From assembly GCA_041946685.1 (NCBI GenBank), contig JBHGAV010000023.1, positions 1 through 56,478 on the forward strand: a stretch of DNA of 56,478 nt, given 5' to 3'. Below are positions 1 through 8,372 of this stretch, one piece after another. Under the pieces are notes generated by a model that saw only the letters and a program-made list of their open reading frames with translations, made no database searches and was not told where the DNA came from. Origin of the DNA: JBHGAV01 sp041946685. GTDB taxonomy: Bacteria > Acidobacteriota > Terriglobia > Bryobacterales > Bryobacteraceae. Numbering within the stretch: the first letter of the stretch is position 1; each line of letters starts with the position of its first letter. Both the position numbers and the translations under genes were made by a program.

Positions 1-349
1 CCACGGCGTCGCACCCGGTCTTCAGGGCTACCTCCACCTGCCGCTTGGCGAGCAAGGGCCGCGCCACGGAAGTCCCGAGCAGGTACTTGTGTTCGTAAAC
101 CGCGCCCGCCCGCACCAGCCGCCAGAGGTACTCGGTGACGAACTCCTCCCGCATGTCTTCGACGTAGACTTCCGAGGCGCCCGTCTTGAGGGCCTTCTGC
201 TCCAGCCCCGCCAGTTCGTCGCCGCCCTGTCCGATGTCGCCGCACACCGCCACGACCTCGCACTGGTAGTTCTCCTTGAGCCACGGAATGATGACCGACG
301 TATCCAGCCCGCCCGAGTAGGCGAGGGCCACCTTCTTTGGTTTTTTCAT
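1..349 (-). CDS. argG: argininosuccinate synthase, N-terminal part (cut by window edge)
   Basis: Joins citrulline and aspartate using ATP, the penultimate step of arginine synthesis in the cytoplasm. The visible 116 residues begin MKKPKKVALAYSGGLDTSV, the PP-loop SGGLDTS signature that binds ATP, followed by CGDIGQGGDE and the YLLGTSVARP segment, all typical of class I ArgG (about 400 residues in full). The C-terminal three quarters lie left of the window. It follows argF on the same strand after 16 bp, so the two probably form one operon under the operators upstream of argF. A GAGGA ribosome binding site sits just before the ATG. Identity is clear from the motifs. Confidence 0.95.
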   Translation of the reverse strand, partial: MKKPKKVALAYSGGLDTSVIIPWLKENYQCEVVAVCGDIGQGGDELAGLEQKALKTGASEVYVEDMREEFVTEYLWRLVRAGAVYEHKYLLGTSVARPLLAKRQVEVALKTGCDAV

Positions 350-365
350 GTTCCTCGGTTGACTC

Positions 366-1256
366 CTACAACAACATCAACAACAAGGCCTTCTGCGAAT
401 GCAGCCGGTTCTCGGCTTGGTCGAACACCGCGGATTGCGGCGACTCGATGACCTCGTCGGTCACCTCTTCGCCTCGTCTGGCGGGGAGGCAGTGCAGGAA
501 GATCGCATCCGGCTTGGCCATCGACATCAGGCGCGCGGTCACCTGGTGCATCCGGAACGCTTCCAGGCGCTCCGCTTTCTGCTGCTCCTGCCCCATGCTC
601 GCCCACACGTCCGTGTACACCGCGTCCGCTTCACGCACGACCTGTTCCGGATCGTTGGAGATCTCCACGGTCGCGCCCGCCGCGGTTGCCAGTTCTGCCG
701 CCTGTTTGACGATCTCGGCCTTAGGCTCGTAGCCCTTTGGCGTTGCTACGGCAACGTTCACTCCCAGGCGTGCGGCCGTGAGAAGCAGCGAATGGGCTAC
801 GTTGTTGCCGTCGCCCACGAATGCCAGTCTCCGTCCCGCGAGTTCCTTGAACCGCTCCTTCATCGTCAGGACATCCGCCAGCGCCTGGCAGGGATGGTAC
901 GTGTCGCTCAGGGCGTTGATCACCGGCACCCCGCTCCACCGCGCCAGCTCCACGACGGTCTCCTGCGCAAACGTCCGCGCCACGATTCCGTCGGTCCACC
1001 GGTCCAGGTTGCGCGCCACATCCTTCACCGGCTCCCGCTCCGCCACCGGACCCACGCTCAGGGTCGAACTGCCCCCGAGCTGTGCGATGGCGACTTCGAA
1101 TGTGATCCGCGTCCTCAGCGACGGCTTCTCAAACAGCAGCGAAAGGTAACGCCCTTTCAGGGCGGTGGAGAACGCGTCCGGGTTTCGCTTCACCTCCAGC
1201 GCCAGGTCCAGCAGGTAGGTGACCTCTTCCGTGGCCAAGTCCAGGTCCCTGGTCAC
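366..1256 (-). CDS. argF: ornithine carbamoyltransferase
   Basis: Makes citrulline from ornithine and carbamoyl phosphate. The carbamoyl-phosphate motif EKPSLRTRITFE, the HPCQALAD motif and the catalytic FLHCLPARRGEEV motif are all present. Start choice: the frame stays open to a TTG at 1307, but codons 1-17 from there run through two palindromic ARG-box-like sites, and family members normally begin just before a segment like RDLDLATEEV. GTG 1256 (VTRDLDL..., 296 aa) is therefore preferred; it has GAGGAG very close upstream, and TTG 1307 cannot be excluded. Next gene on the strand is argG. The SLRTR form occurs in many ornithine enzymes, so acetylornithine specificity is not implied. Confidence 0.93.
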   Translation of the reverse strand: MTRDLDLATEEVTYLLDLALEVKRNPDAFSTALKGRYLSLLFEKPSLRTRITFEVAIAQLGGSSTLSVGPVAEREPVKDVARNLDRWTDGIVARTFAQETVVELARWSGVPVINALSDTYHPCQALADVLTMKERFKELAGRRLAFVGDGNNVAHSLLLTAARLGVNVAVATPKGYEPKAEIVKQAAELATAAGATVEISNDPEQVVREADAVYTDVWASMGQEQQKAERLEAFRMHQVTARLMSMAKPDAIFLHCLPARRGEEVTDEVIESPQSAVFDQAENRLHSQKALLLMLL

Positions 1257-1287
1257 GCTCCTCGCCTGAAGCTTCCAGACTGCCTCG

Positions 1288-1325
1288 ATTGAATGTTTAT
1301 TCACCAAATTGAATAATTACACATA
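1288..1325 (-). promoter_or_regulatory. tandem ARG-box-like operators over the argF promoter
   Basis: Core 1290-1303 reads TGAATAAACATTCA on the minus strand, matching the E. coli ARG-box core TGAAT-W4-ATTCA except for one C in the AT spacer. Core 1310-1323 reads TGTGTAATTATTCA, two mismatches in one arm. As 18-bp boxes they are 2 bp apart (centres 20 bp), close to ArgR hexamer sites in E. coli. A weak promoter, TTGACC (1342-1337), 15 bp, TGTAAT (1321-1316), overlaps the second box, so binding would block transcription. The regulator itself is not in the window. Confidence 0.72.
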
Positions 1326-1394
1326 TCGCCTGGCTGGGTCAAGCCGGTCCCAACTGACGCTAGAATGGAGGCTGTACCTCGCCTGGAGAAACTC

Positions 1395-1985
1395 ATGAGA
1401 CTGGACTCGCTGAAGTTCCGCCGCGGGCTATCCGCGCTGCTGCTCTCGCTCGCCCTGACGGCGGGCCTGGGGATGCTCGTCTACGCCGCGCAATACGAAG
1501 AGGGCGGTGACGTTCCTTATGTCCCCACGCCGCCCGAGGTGGTCGAAGCCATGCTGAAGCTGGCCGGCGTCAAGAACACCGACTTCGTGATCGACCTCGG
1601 CTGCGGCGACGGGCGCATCGTGGTCATGGCCGCCGAGAAGTTCGGCGCCCGCGGGCGCGGCGTGGATCTCAACCCGGAGCGCATCAAGGAGGCGGAGGCC
1701 AACGCCGCCAAAGCCGCCGTAGCGGATCGCGTGAAGTTCGTTCAGGGAAACCTGTTCGACGCCGCCGTCAAGGACGCCTCCGTGGTCACGCTGTACCTGC
1801 TGCCGGATGTCAACTTGAAACTCCGCCCCAAGCTGCTCGCCGACCTCAGTGTCGGCACGCGGATTGTCTCCCACAGCTTCGACATGGGCGACTGGCCGCC
1901 GGAGCAGAAGATCGAGATGGGCTGGCGGCGAATCTATCTCTGGACCGTCACCGAGGAAGCCAAGAAGAAGTTTGGAGGCCGGTAG
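1395..1985 (+). CDS. membrane-anchored class I SAM-dependent methyltransferase
   Basis: A 196-residue protein with an N-terminal hydrophobic segment (LSALLLSLALTAGLGMLVYA) followed by a Rossmann methyltransferase domain. Motif I is VIDLGCGDGRIVV and the acidic loop is GVDLNPERI. The order hydrophobic segment, PYVPTP linker, LGCGDGR resembles the FAM173/ATPSCKMT-like lysine methyltransferases, which are membrane-anchored with the catalytic domain where SAM is available; that assignment is an inference. ATG 1395 is chosen because GGAG lies 7 bases upstream; an in-frame ATG at 1365 has no ribosome binding site and overlaps a TAGAAT box (1361-1366) that may be the -10. Divergent from argF. Substrate unknown. 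Confidence 0.7.
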   Translation: MRLDSLKFRRGLSALLLSLALTAGLGMLVYAAQYEEGGDVPYVPTPPEVVEAMLKLAGVKNTDFVIDLGCGDGRIVVMAAEKFGARGRGVDLNPERIKEAEANAAKAAVADRVKFVQGNLFDAAVKDASVVTLYLLPDVNLKLRPKLLADLSVGTRIVSHSFDMGDWPPEQKIEMGWRRIYLWTVTEEAKKKFGGR

Positions 1986-1991
1986 GGGCGC

Positions 1992-3245
1992 GTGCCGGGG
2001 GTCCTTCAGTCCGTTGATGCCAAGTCCATTGGCAATCTTGCTGAGGCGCCGGGACTGCGCGAGTGTCTGCGCTGGTTCACGGACCAGAAGCAGTGGGTCG
2101 CCGACAAGCACGTGCAGGTCTGCCGCATCCCGGCGCCCACGTTCTTCGAGCAGGCGCGGGCAGGCTGGATCGCCAGCGAGCTGCGCGCCCTGGGCTGTAC
2201 GGTGCGGCTGGACGGCGCGGGCAATGTGATTGCGCGTCCGAGGAAGGCACCGCAAGAGCCCTGCATCGTGCTCTCGGCGCACCTGGATACCGTGCTGGCT
2301 CCTCGCTCGCCCGAGGAGATCGCTCTTGAAGCCGACGGCGGCCTGCGAGGACCGGGCGTGTCCGACAATGGCGCGGGGCTGGCGGCGCTTCTGGCCGTTG
2401 CCGCCGCACTCGACACCGCCCCGGCCATGGAGGACATTCAGTGCGGTCTGTTGCTCGTCGCCAACGTGTGCGAAGAAGGCGAGGGCAACCTGAGCGGCAT
2501 GCGGCACTTCTGCCAGGACACTCCCGAAGGCTCCCTGTCGAGGGCCTTCCTGGTGCTGGACGGACCGGCCACGGACCACATCACCTGCACGGGCCTCGAA
2601 AGCCGGCGCTTTGAAGTAACCTTCAAGGGTTCCGGCGGACACAGTTGGAGCGACTTTGGCACCGCCAACCCCGTCCACGCGCTGGCGCGCGCCATTACGC
2701 TGTTTCTCGATGAGCAGGCGGCCGGAGAAGCCGTCTCTGACGGTCGCAGCTCCTTCAACTTCGGCGTGATCGAGGGCGGCTCCAGCATTAATGCCATCCC
2801 TGCTCTCGCCAAAGCTAAGGTGGATCTGCGTTCGGAGACCGCCGACGGTGTTCTGAGACTCTCCACCCTGCTGGCGGCGTGCGTGGAGAGGGCCGCCGAG
2901 ATGGAGAACTCGGCATCCACGGTGGGCAAGCTGGCCGCCGCCGCCCGGCTGATCGGGTCCCGCCCCGGCGGGAGTCTCCCCGGGGACGCGCCCCTGCTGA
3001 AGTACCTGAGGTCCGTGGATGCCTTCCTGGGGATCCGCGCCTCGCTCGACTGTGCTTCCACGGACGCGAACATCCCTCTCTCTATAGGTCTGCCAGCCGT
3101 CTCGATCGGCGCGGGGGGGCAGGGCGGGGGAGCCCACACGCCCTCGGAGTGGTTCCACCCCCGAGGTCGGGATTTGGGGCTGAAGCGCATCATGCTGACT
3201 CTGGGCCTGCTCATGCGGGACGCCGCTCTCCGCGGTCCGGGATGA
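1992..3245 (+). CDS. M20 family zinc metallopeptidase
   Basis: A 417-residue cytoplasmic amidohydrolase/exopeptidase of the M20 (carboxypeptidase G2, peptidase T, ArgE/DapE) clan. Visible metal-site motifs in order: SAHLDTV, GVSDNGAGLAALL, CEEGEG with the catalytic Glu pair, and a C-terminal GGGAHTPSEWFHP His. The dimerisation domain lies between, starting near SRRFEVTFKGSGGHSW. Start is GTG 1992 with AGGGG just upstream, 6 bp after the methyltransferase stop. Its TGA overlaps the ATG of the next transporter gene (ATGA), which suggests translational coupling. Substrate cannot be deduced from sequence. Confidence 0.88.
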   Translation: MPGVLQSVDAKSIGNLAEAPGLRECLRWFTDQKQWVADKHVQVCRIPAPTFFEQARAGWIASELRALGCTVRLDGAGNVIARPRKAPQEPCIVLSAHLDTVLAPRSPEEIALEADGGLRGPGVSDNGAGLAALLAVAAALDTAPAMEDIQCGLLLVANVCEEGEGNLSGMRHFCQDTPEGSLSRAFLVLDGPATDHITCTGLESRRFEVTFKGSGGHSWSDFGTANPVHALARAITLFLDEQAAGEAVSDGRSSFNFGVIEGGSSINAIPALAKAKVDLRSETADGVLRLSTLLAACVERAAEMENSASTVGKLAAAARLIGSRPGGSLPGDAPLLKYLRSVDAFLGIRASLDCASTDANIPLSIGLPAVSIGAGGQGGGAHTPSEWFHPRGRDLGLKRIMLTLGLLMRDAALRGPG

Positions 3246-4141
3246 GGTCCTCCGCTGCTCGCAGCTCCTGGCGCGCGGATCTGGCCCTCACCGCGATCGT
3301 CGCCGTTTGGGGAGCGACGTTCGTTCTGGTGAAGGAAGCCCTTCAGGATGCCTCCGTCGTCCTCTTCCTTGCTCTGCGGTTCAGTTTGGCCACGCTGGCG
3401 CTCGCCCTGGCCTTTGCTGGCCGCTATACGGGCTTCACCGCCGTTAGACGGTCTCTTTCGGCGGGATGTCTGGCGGGTCTGTGCCTCTTCTTTGGCTACC
3501 TGTTCCAGACGGCTGGCCTGCGCTACACTACCGCCTCCAAGTCCGCTTTCATAACGGCGCTGTCCGTGGTGATGGTACCTTTGCTCGTCTCGCTCGTCTA
3601 CAGGAGTGTACCGGGCGCCGTGGAAGCGGCGGGAGTTGTGCTGGCGACTGCCGGTCTGGGATTGATGACGCTCTCGTTCGATAATCTGAAGCCGAATCCT
3701 GGGGACGTGCTGACCCTCTTCTGTGCTCTCGGCTTTGCCTTCCACGTCGTGGTGCTGGGCCGCTTCTCTGCCTTGAGCGACCTTGGACTGCTCAGCTTGT
3801 CGCAGGTGGCCACGGTTGCGGTCGTGTCCCTTGGCACGTTCTGGTGGGTTGAAACCCCGCGGGTTCAATGGACTCCCACGCTGCTCATGGCACTCCTGGT
3901 CACCGGCCTGCTCGCCACCGCCCTGGCGTTCACGGTTCAGGCGTGGGCGCAGCGCCACACCAGCCCGACCAGGACCGCCCTCATCCTCGCCCTGGAGCCC
4001 GTCTTCGCGTGGGTAACGTCGTTCGTCGTTGCGGGAGAACGTCTTGGCGCGCGGGGAATGATCGGCGGCGGCCTCATTCTCGGGGGCGTGCTGCTGGCGG
4101 AACTGAAACCGGCGCGGGCCCGGGGGCATCCATTACCATAG
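3242..4141 (+). CDS. EamA/DMT superfamily transporter
   Basis: A 299-residue inner-membrane protein with about ten hydrophobic helices in two EamA repeats. Repeat 1 starts TAIVAVWGATFVLVKEAL; repeat 2 ends ALEPVFAWVTSFVVAGERL followed by GGGLILGGVLLAE, the usual EamA C-terminal signature. The ATG overlaps the stop of the M20 peptidase gene by 4 bp. The longer open frame reaching back to 2879 is only an overlap with the peptidase gene and is not used. Members export metabolites such as amino acids; pairing with an M20 peptidase hints at efflux of a peptide or amino-acid product, but this is inference. Confidence 0.85.
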   Translation: MRSSAARSSWRADLALTAIVAVWGATFVLVKEALQDASVVLFLALRFSLATLALALAFAGRYTGFTAVRRSLSAGCLAGLCLFFGYLFQTAGLRYTTASKSAFITALSVVMVPLLVSLVYRSVPGAVEAAGVVLATAGLGLMTLSFDNLKPNPGDVLTLFCALGFAFHVVVLGRFSALSDLGLLSLSQVATVAVVSLGTFWWVETPRVQWTPTLLMALLVTGLLATALAFTVQAWAQRHTSPTRTALILALEPVFAWVTSFVVAGERLGARGMIGGGLILGGVLLAELKPARARGHPLP

Positions 4142-4162
4142 AGCCTTCCCGGGCCCCTGTCC

Positions 4163-4168
4163 TATAAT
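4163..4168 (+). promoter_or_regulatory. TATAAT -10 box upstream of htrA
   Basis: A perfect TATAAT lies 32 bp before the htrA ATG in the 59-bp gap after the transporter gene. No convincing -35 element is visible 16-18 bp upstream, and the TG of an extended -10 is not at the right distance. Confidence 0.4.
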
Positions 4169-4200
4169 TGAGATCAAAGAAGAGGTTTTGAGGAGAATCC

Positions 4201-5784
<1,584 letters not shown>

Positions 5785-5787
5785 GGG

Positions 5788-6240
5788 ATGGTGTTGCGCT
5801 TACTGGCTGCCGGCGGTCTGCTTCTGTTCGCCTGGGGCGTCGTCGCTCAGACTTCGAAGACGGCGCCCAAACAGCCGGCTCCCGTCAAGAAGAGTGCGCC
5901 TGTCAAGAAGGCCGCCGCTGCCAAGAAGACCGCCACCGCAAAGAAAGCCACTCCGAAATCCAAGAAACGCGTGGTCGCCCGGAGACAAACTCAACAGAAA
6001 CCTTCGCCGGAGCGCTACTCGGAGATCCAGAACGCTCTCATCGCCCGGGGATACTTGCAGGGACCGGCCTCGGGCGATTGGAGCGCCGAGTCGGTCGCTG
6101 CACTGAAGCGTTTTCAGGAGGAGCAGAAACTGGAGGCTACGGGCAAAATCGACGCGCTTTCGCTCATTCGGCTTGGCCTCGGCCCCAAGCGCGAGCTCTC
6201 CGCCCAGGCGGGTGGAGTATCTCCGTCCGAGCCCCGTTAG
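5788..6240 (+). CDS. small exported peptidoglycan-binding-domain protein with Lys/Ala-rich linker
   Basis: A 150-residue protein: signal peptide (residues 1-20, ending GVVAQ), then a low-complexity linker of repeated KK-S/A-A-P and AAKK units (about residues 26-65), then a PG_binding_1-like fold (YSEIQNALIARGYLQG, WSAESVAALKRFQEEQKL, KIDALSLIRLGLG). Such domains bind cell-wall peptidoglycan. It starts 3 bp after the htrA stop, so translation is probably coupled; ATG 5788 has AGGGG directly before it and the in-frame TTG at 5794 has better spacing. The basic linker could hold the protein against acidic wall polymers, which is inference. Confidence 0.75.
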   Translation: MVLRLLAAGGLLLFAWGVVAQTSKTAPKQPAPVKKSAPVKKAAAAKKTATAKKATPKSKKRVVARRQTQQKPSPERYSEIQNALIARGYLQGPASGDWSAESVAALKRFQEEQKLEATGKIDALSLIRLGLGPKRELSAQAGGVSPSEPR

Positions 6241-6252
6241 GATAGGATGGCC

Positions 6253-6903
6253 TCACCGGGCCGTGAGGTATTCTTGATGCATGCCATTTGATGGCGGTAT
6301 GAACATAGTCCCAGGCTGGGTCTTCAGCCGGAACAACGCGAGCTGGTGACGGTCCCTCAGGCCGGTCTTCTGAAGCAGCCGTGAAACGTATACCTTGAGC
6401 GTTCCCTCGCTGATCGAGAGCGCCGAGGCCATTTCCCGGTTCTTCATCCCTAAGGAGATCAGGGACAGGATCTGCTGTTCGCGGGCCGTGAGCCTCAGCG
6501 CAGGCAGCGGTGCTGGCGCGAAGAGGGTCTCGTCGATGCATTGTTCCCCTCGCGCCACCCGCAGCATAACGCTGCGCAGGGCGCTCCCCGCCGTGGTCTT
6601 CGGGATAATCCCCTGAACGCCGATCTCCACCAGGCGTATGGCGTTCTCGAACGGCATGGTCCTGGTCCAGCAAACCGGTCTGCATTCGGGCACTCGCCGC
6701 CGGATCTCTTCCACTCGCTCTGCCGGCAATCCGCATGCCATGTCCAGCAGCAGAATGTCCGGTCTTGCCAGCGATGCCTGGCGCGGCAGGTCTCCTGGTT
6801 TGTCCCAGATTCCGACCAGCAGCAAGTCCCGATCCGTCGATAGCAGCGACGTCAATCCGGCTATCGCCATCGGCTCGTCTGTGTAAATCCCAACGCGCAA
6901 CAT
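6253..6903 (-). CDS. NarL/LuxR-type response regulator
   Basis: A 216-residue two-component regulator. The receiver domain has the acidic pair Asp9-Glu10, phosphoacceptor Asp54 (ILLLDMACG), switch Thr80 and Lys102 (GIIPKTT). The LuxR helix-turn-helix follows at about residues 135-195 (LTAREQQILSLISLGMKNRE ... KVYVSRLLQKTGL). AAGGGAGG precedes the ATG. No histidine kinase gene is adjacent, so it is an orphan here. A TGTA-TACA dyad (6922-6934) lies about 20 bp upstream of the start and could be an operator. Targets unknown; the nearest gene is divergent glgC. Confidence 0.9.
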   Translation of the reverse strand: MLRVGIYTDEPMAIAGLTSLLSTDRDLLLVGIWDKPGDLPRQASLARPDILLLDMACGLPAERVEEIRRRVPECRPVCWTRTMPFENAIRLVEIGVQGIIPKTTAGSALRSVMLRVARGEQCIDETLFAPAPLPALRLTAREQQILSLISLGMKNREMASALSISEGTLKVYVSRLLQKTGLRDRHQLALFRLKTQPGTMFIPPSNGMHQEYLTAR

Positions 6904-7112
6904 GCTGCCTCCCTTGAGCCATGTACAATTTACAGGCGGCAGAACAAATTACACTCCCGGCTTCCTTTAAAGCCTTTCCTGCCGCTGCGGCTACAAAGTC
7001 CGCTTCCTCACCATGCAAGTCGGGGGCCAGCCCTATTGCTTCCTATGGCCCGTGTTGGCAGAATGAAGGGCTTGACGCTCGCGAGTCATGGGTGCCGGGA
7101 GGGGGGTCACGT

Positions 7113-8366
7113 ATGCAGCTTCGTGTTCTTGCTTTCGTGCTGGCGGGGGGGAAGGGAACGCGGCTTTATCCGCTTACCAACGAAAGGGCCAAACCGGCCG
7201 TGCCCTTCGGAGGCAAGTACCGGATCATCGATTTTGTCCTTAGCAATCTGATCAACTCCGGCATCTGCTCCATCTACGTCCTCATCCAGTTCAAGAGCCA
7301 GTCTCTGCTTCAGCATCTGCGGGATGGCTGGCAATTCAGCGGGATTCTCAAGGACCAGTTCATCATCCCCGTTCCCGCCCAGATGCGCACCGCCGGTGAA
7401 ACCTGGTACAGGGGAACCGCCGATGCCATTTACCACAACCTGAACCTGATCGAGCAGTCCCGTCCCGATGTGGTTGCGATCTTCGGAGCCGACCATATTT
7501 ACAGGATGAACATCCACGCCATGCTGGAGTACCACCAGCGGAACGAAGCCGATGTCACGGTCGCCGCCATCCCGGTCGAGAGGGAGTGGGCCGCCGAATT
7601 CGGCGTGATCGAGACCGATAACGAGGGGAGGATCGTCGGCTTCCATGAGAAGGACCCCGATGCCCCCACCATCCCCGGGTCGCCCGGCCACGTCTTCGCC
7701 TCGATGGGCAACTACATCTTCTCCACGCCCGCGCTCCTCCGCGAGCTTCACGCCGACGCCGACGACCCGGCCAGCGGGCATGACTTCGGCAAGAACATCC
7801 TTCCGTCCATGGTGGGGCGCTCGCCCATGTATGCCTACGATTTTCAGACCAACCGCATCCCCGGCGACCCCCCCGAGGTGGAACCCTACTGGCGCGACGT
7901 GGGAACCATCGAGGCCTACTTTGACGCCAGCGCGGATCTGCGCGCCGTCACTCCGGCGCTCAACCTTTACAACAAGCAGTGGCCGCTCCGCACCGCCAGC
8001 TACCCGGATCCGCCCGCCAAGTTCACCTTCGACGAGGAAGGCCGCCGTGGGGAGGCCATCGACTCGATTGTTTCCGGCGGCTGCATTCTTTCCGGCGGAA
8101 TGGTCCGCCGCTCCGTCCTGGGGAGGAACGTTCGCGTGCACACCGCCGCTGTCGTGGAGGATTCCATCATCTTCGACAACTGCGATATCGGGCGCCGCTG
8201 CAAGATCCGCCGCACCATCCTGGACAAGAATGTGAGCATCCCTCCCGACGCGGTCATCGGTTACGACCCCGTGGAGGATCGGCGCAAGTACCACGTCACA
8301 GAGGGGGGAATCGTGGTTGTGGAGGGACGCCGCACCCCGGTGGCGCTGTCGAGCGTGATCGTATAG
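7113..8366 (+). CDS. glgC: glucose-1-phosphate adenylyltransferase
   Basis: Makes ADP-glucose from glucose-1-phosphate and ATP, the committed step of bacterial glycogen synthesis. The 417-residue product starts MQLRVLAFVLAGGKGTRLYP with the nucleotidyltransferase signature, followed by RAKPAVPFGGKYRIIDF, WYRGTADAIYHN and FGADHIYRM, and ends in a left-handed beta-helix domain with hexapeptide-like turns (about residues 310-400). ATG 7113 is preferred because GGAGGGGGG lies 6 bases upstream; the open frame continues to 6921 but without homologous sequence. No other glg genes are visible nearby. Confidence 0.95.
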   Translation: MQLRVLAFVLAGGKGTRLYPLTNERAKPAVPFGGKYRIIDFVLSNLINSGICSIYVLIQFKSQSLLQHLRDGWQFSGILKDQFIIPVPAQMRTAGETWYRGTADAIYHNLNLIEQSRPDVVAIFGADHIYRMNIHAMLEYHQRNEADVTVAAIPVEREWAAEFGVIETDNEGRIVGFHEKDPDAPTIPGSPGHVFASMGNYIFSTPALLRELHADADDPASGHDFGKNILPSMVGRSPMYAYDFQTNRIPGDPPEVEPYWRDVGTIEAYFDASADLRAVTPALNLYNKQWPLRTASYPDPPAKFTFDEEGRRGEAIDSIVSGGCILSGGMVRRSVLGRNVRVHTAAVVEDSIIFDNCDIGRRCKIRRTILDKNVSIPPDAVIGYDPVEDRRKYHVTEGGIVVVEGRRTPVALSSVIV

Positions 8367-8372
8367 CGGGCC

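Noticed and set aside
1257..1307. N-terminal extension of argF from TTG 1307
   Set aside because: The extension runs through the ARG-box palindromes and is not found in the family; GTG 1256 is better placed.
1428..3158. 576-codon minus-strand frame
   Set aside because: Antisense to the methyltransferase and M20 peptidase genes; no recognisable domain.
7072..7112. TTGACG upstream of glgC as a -35 box
   Set aside because: No -10-like hexamer lies 15-19 bp downstream.
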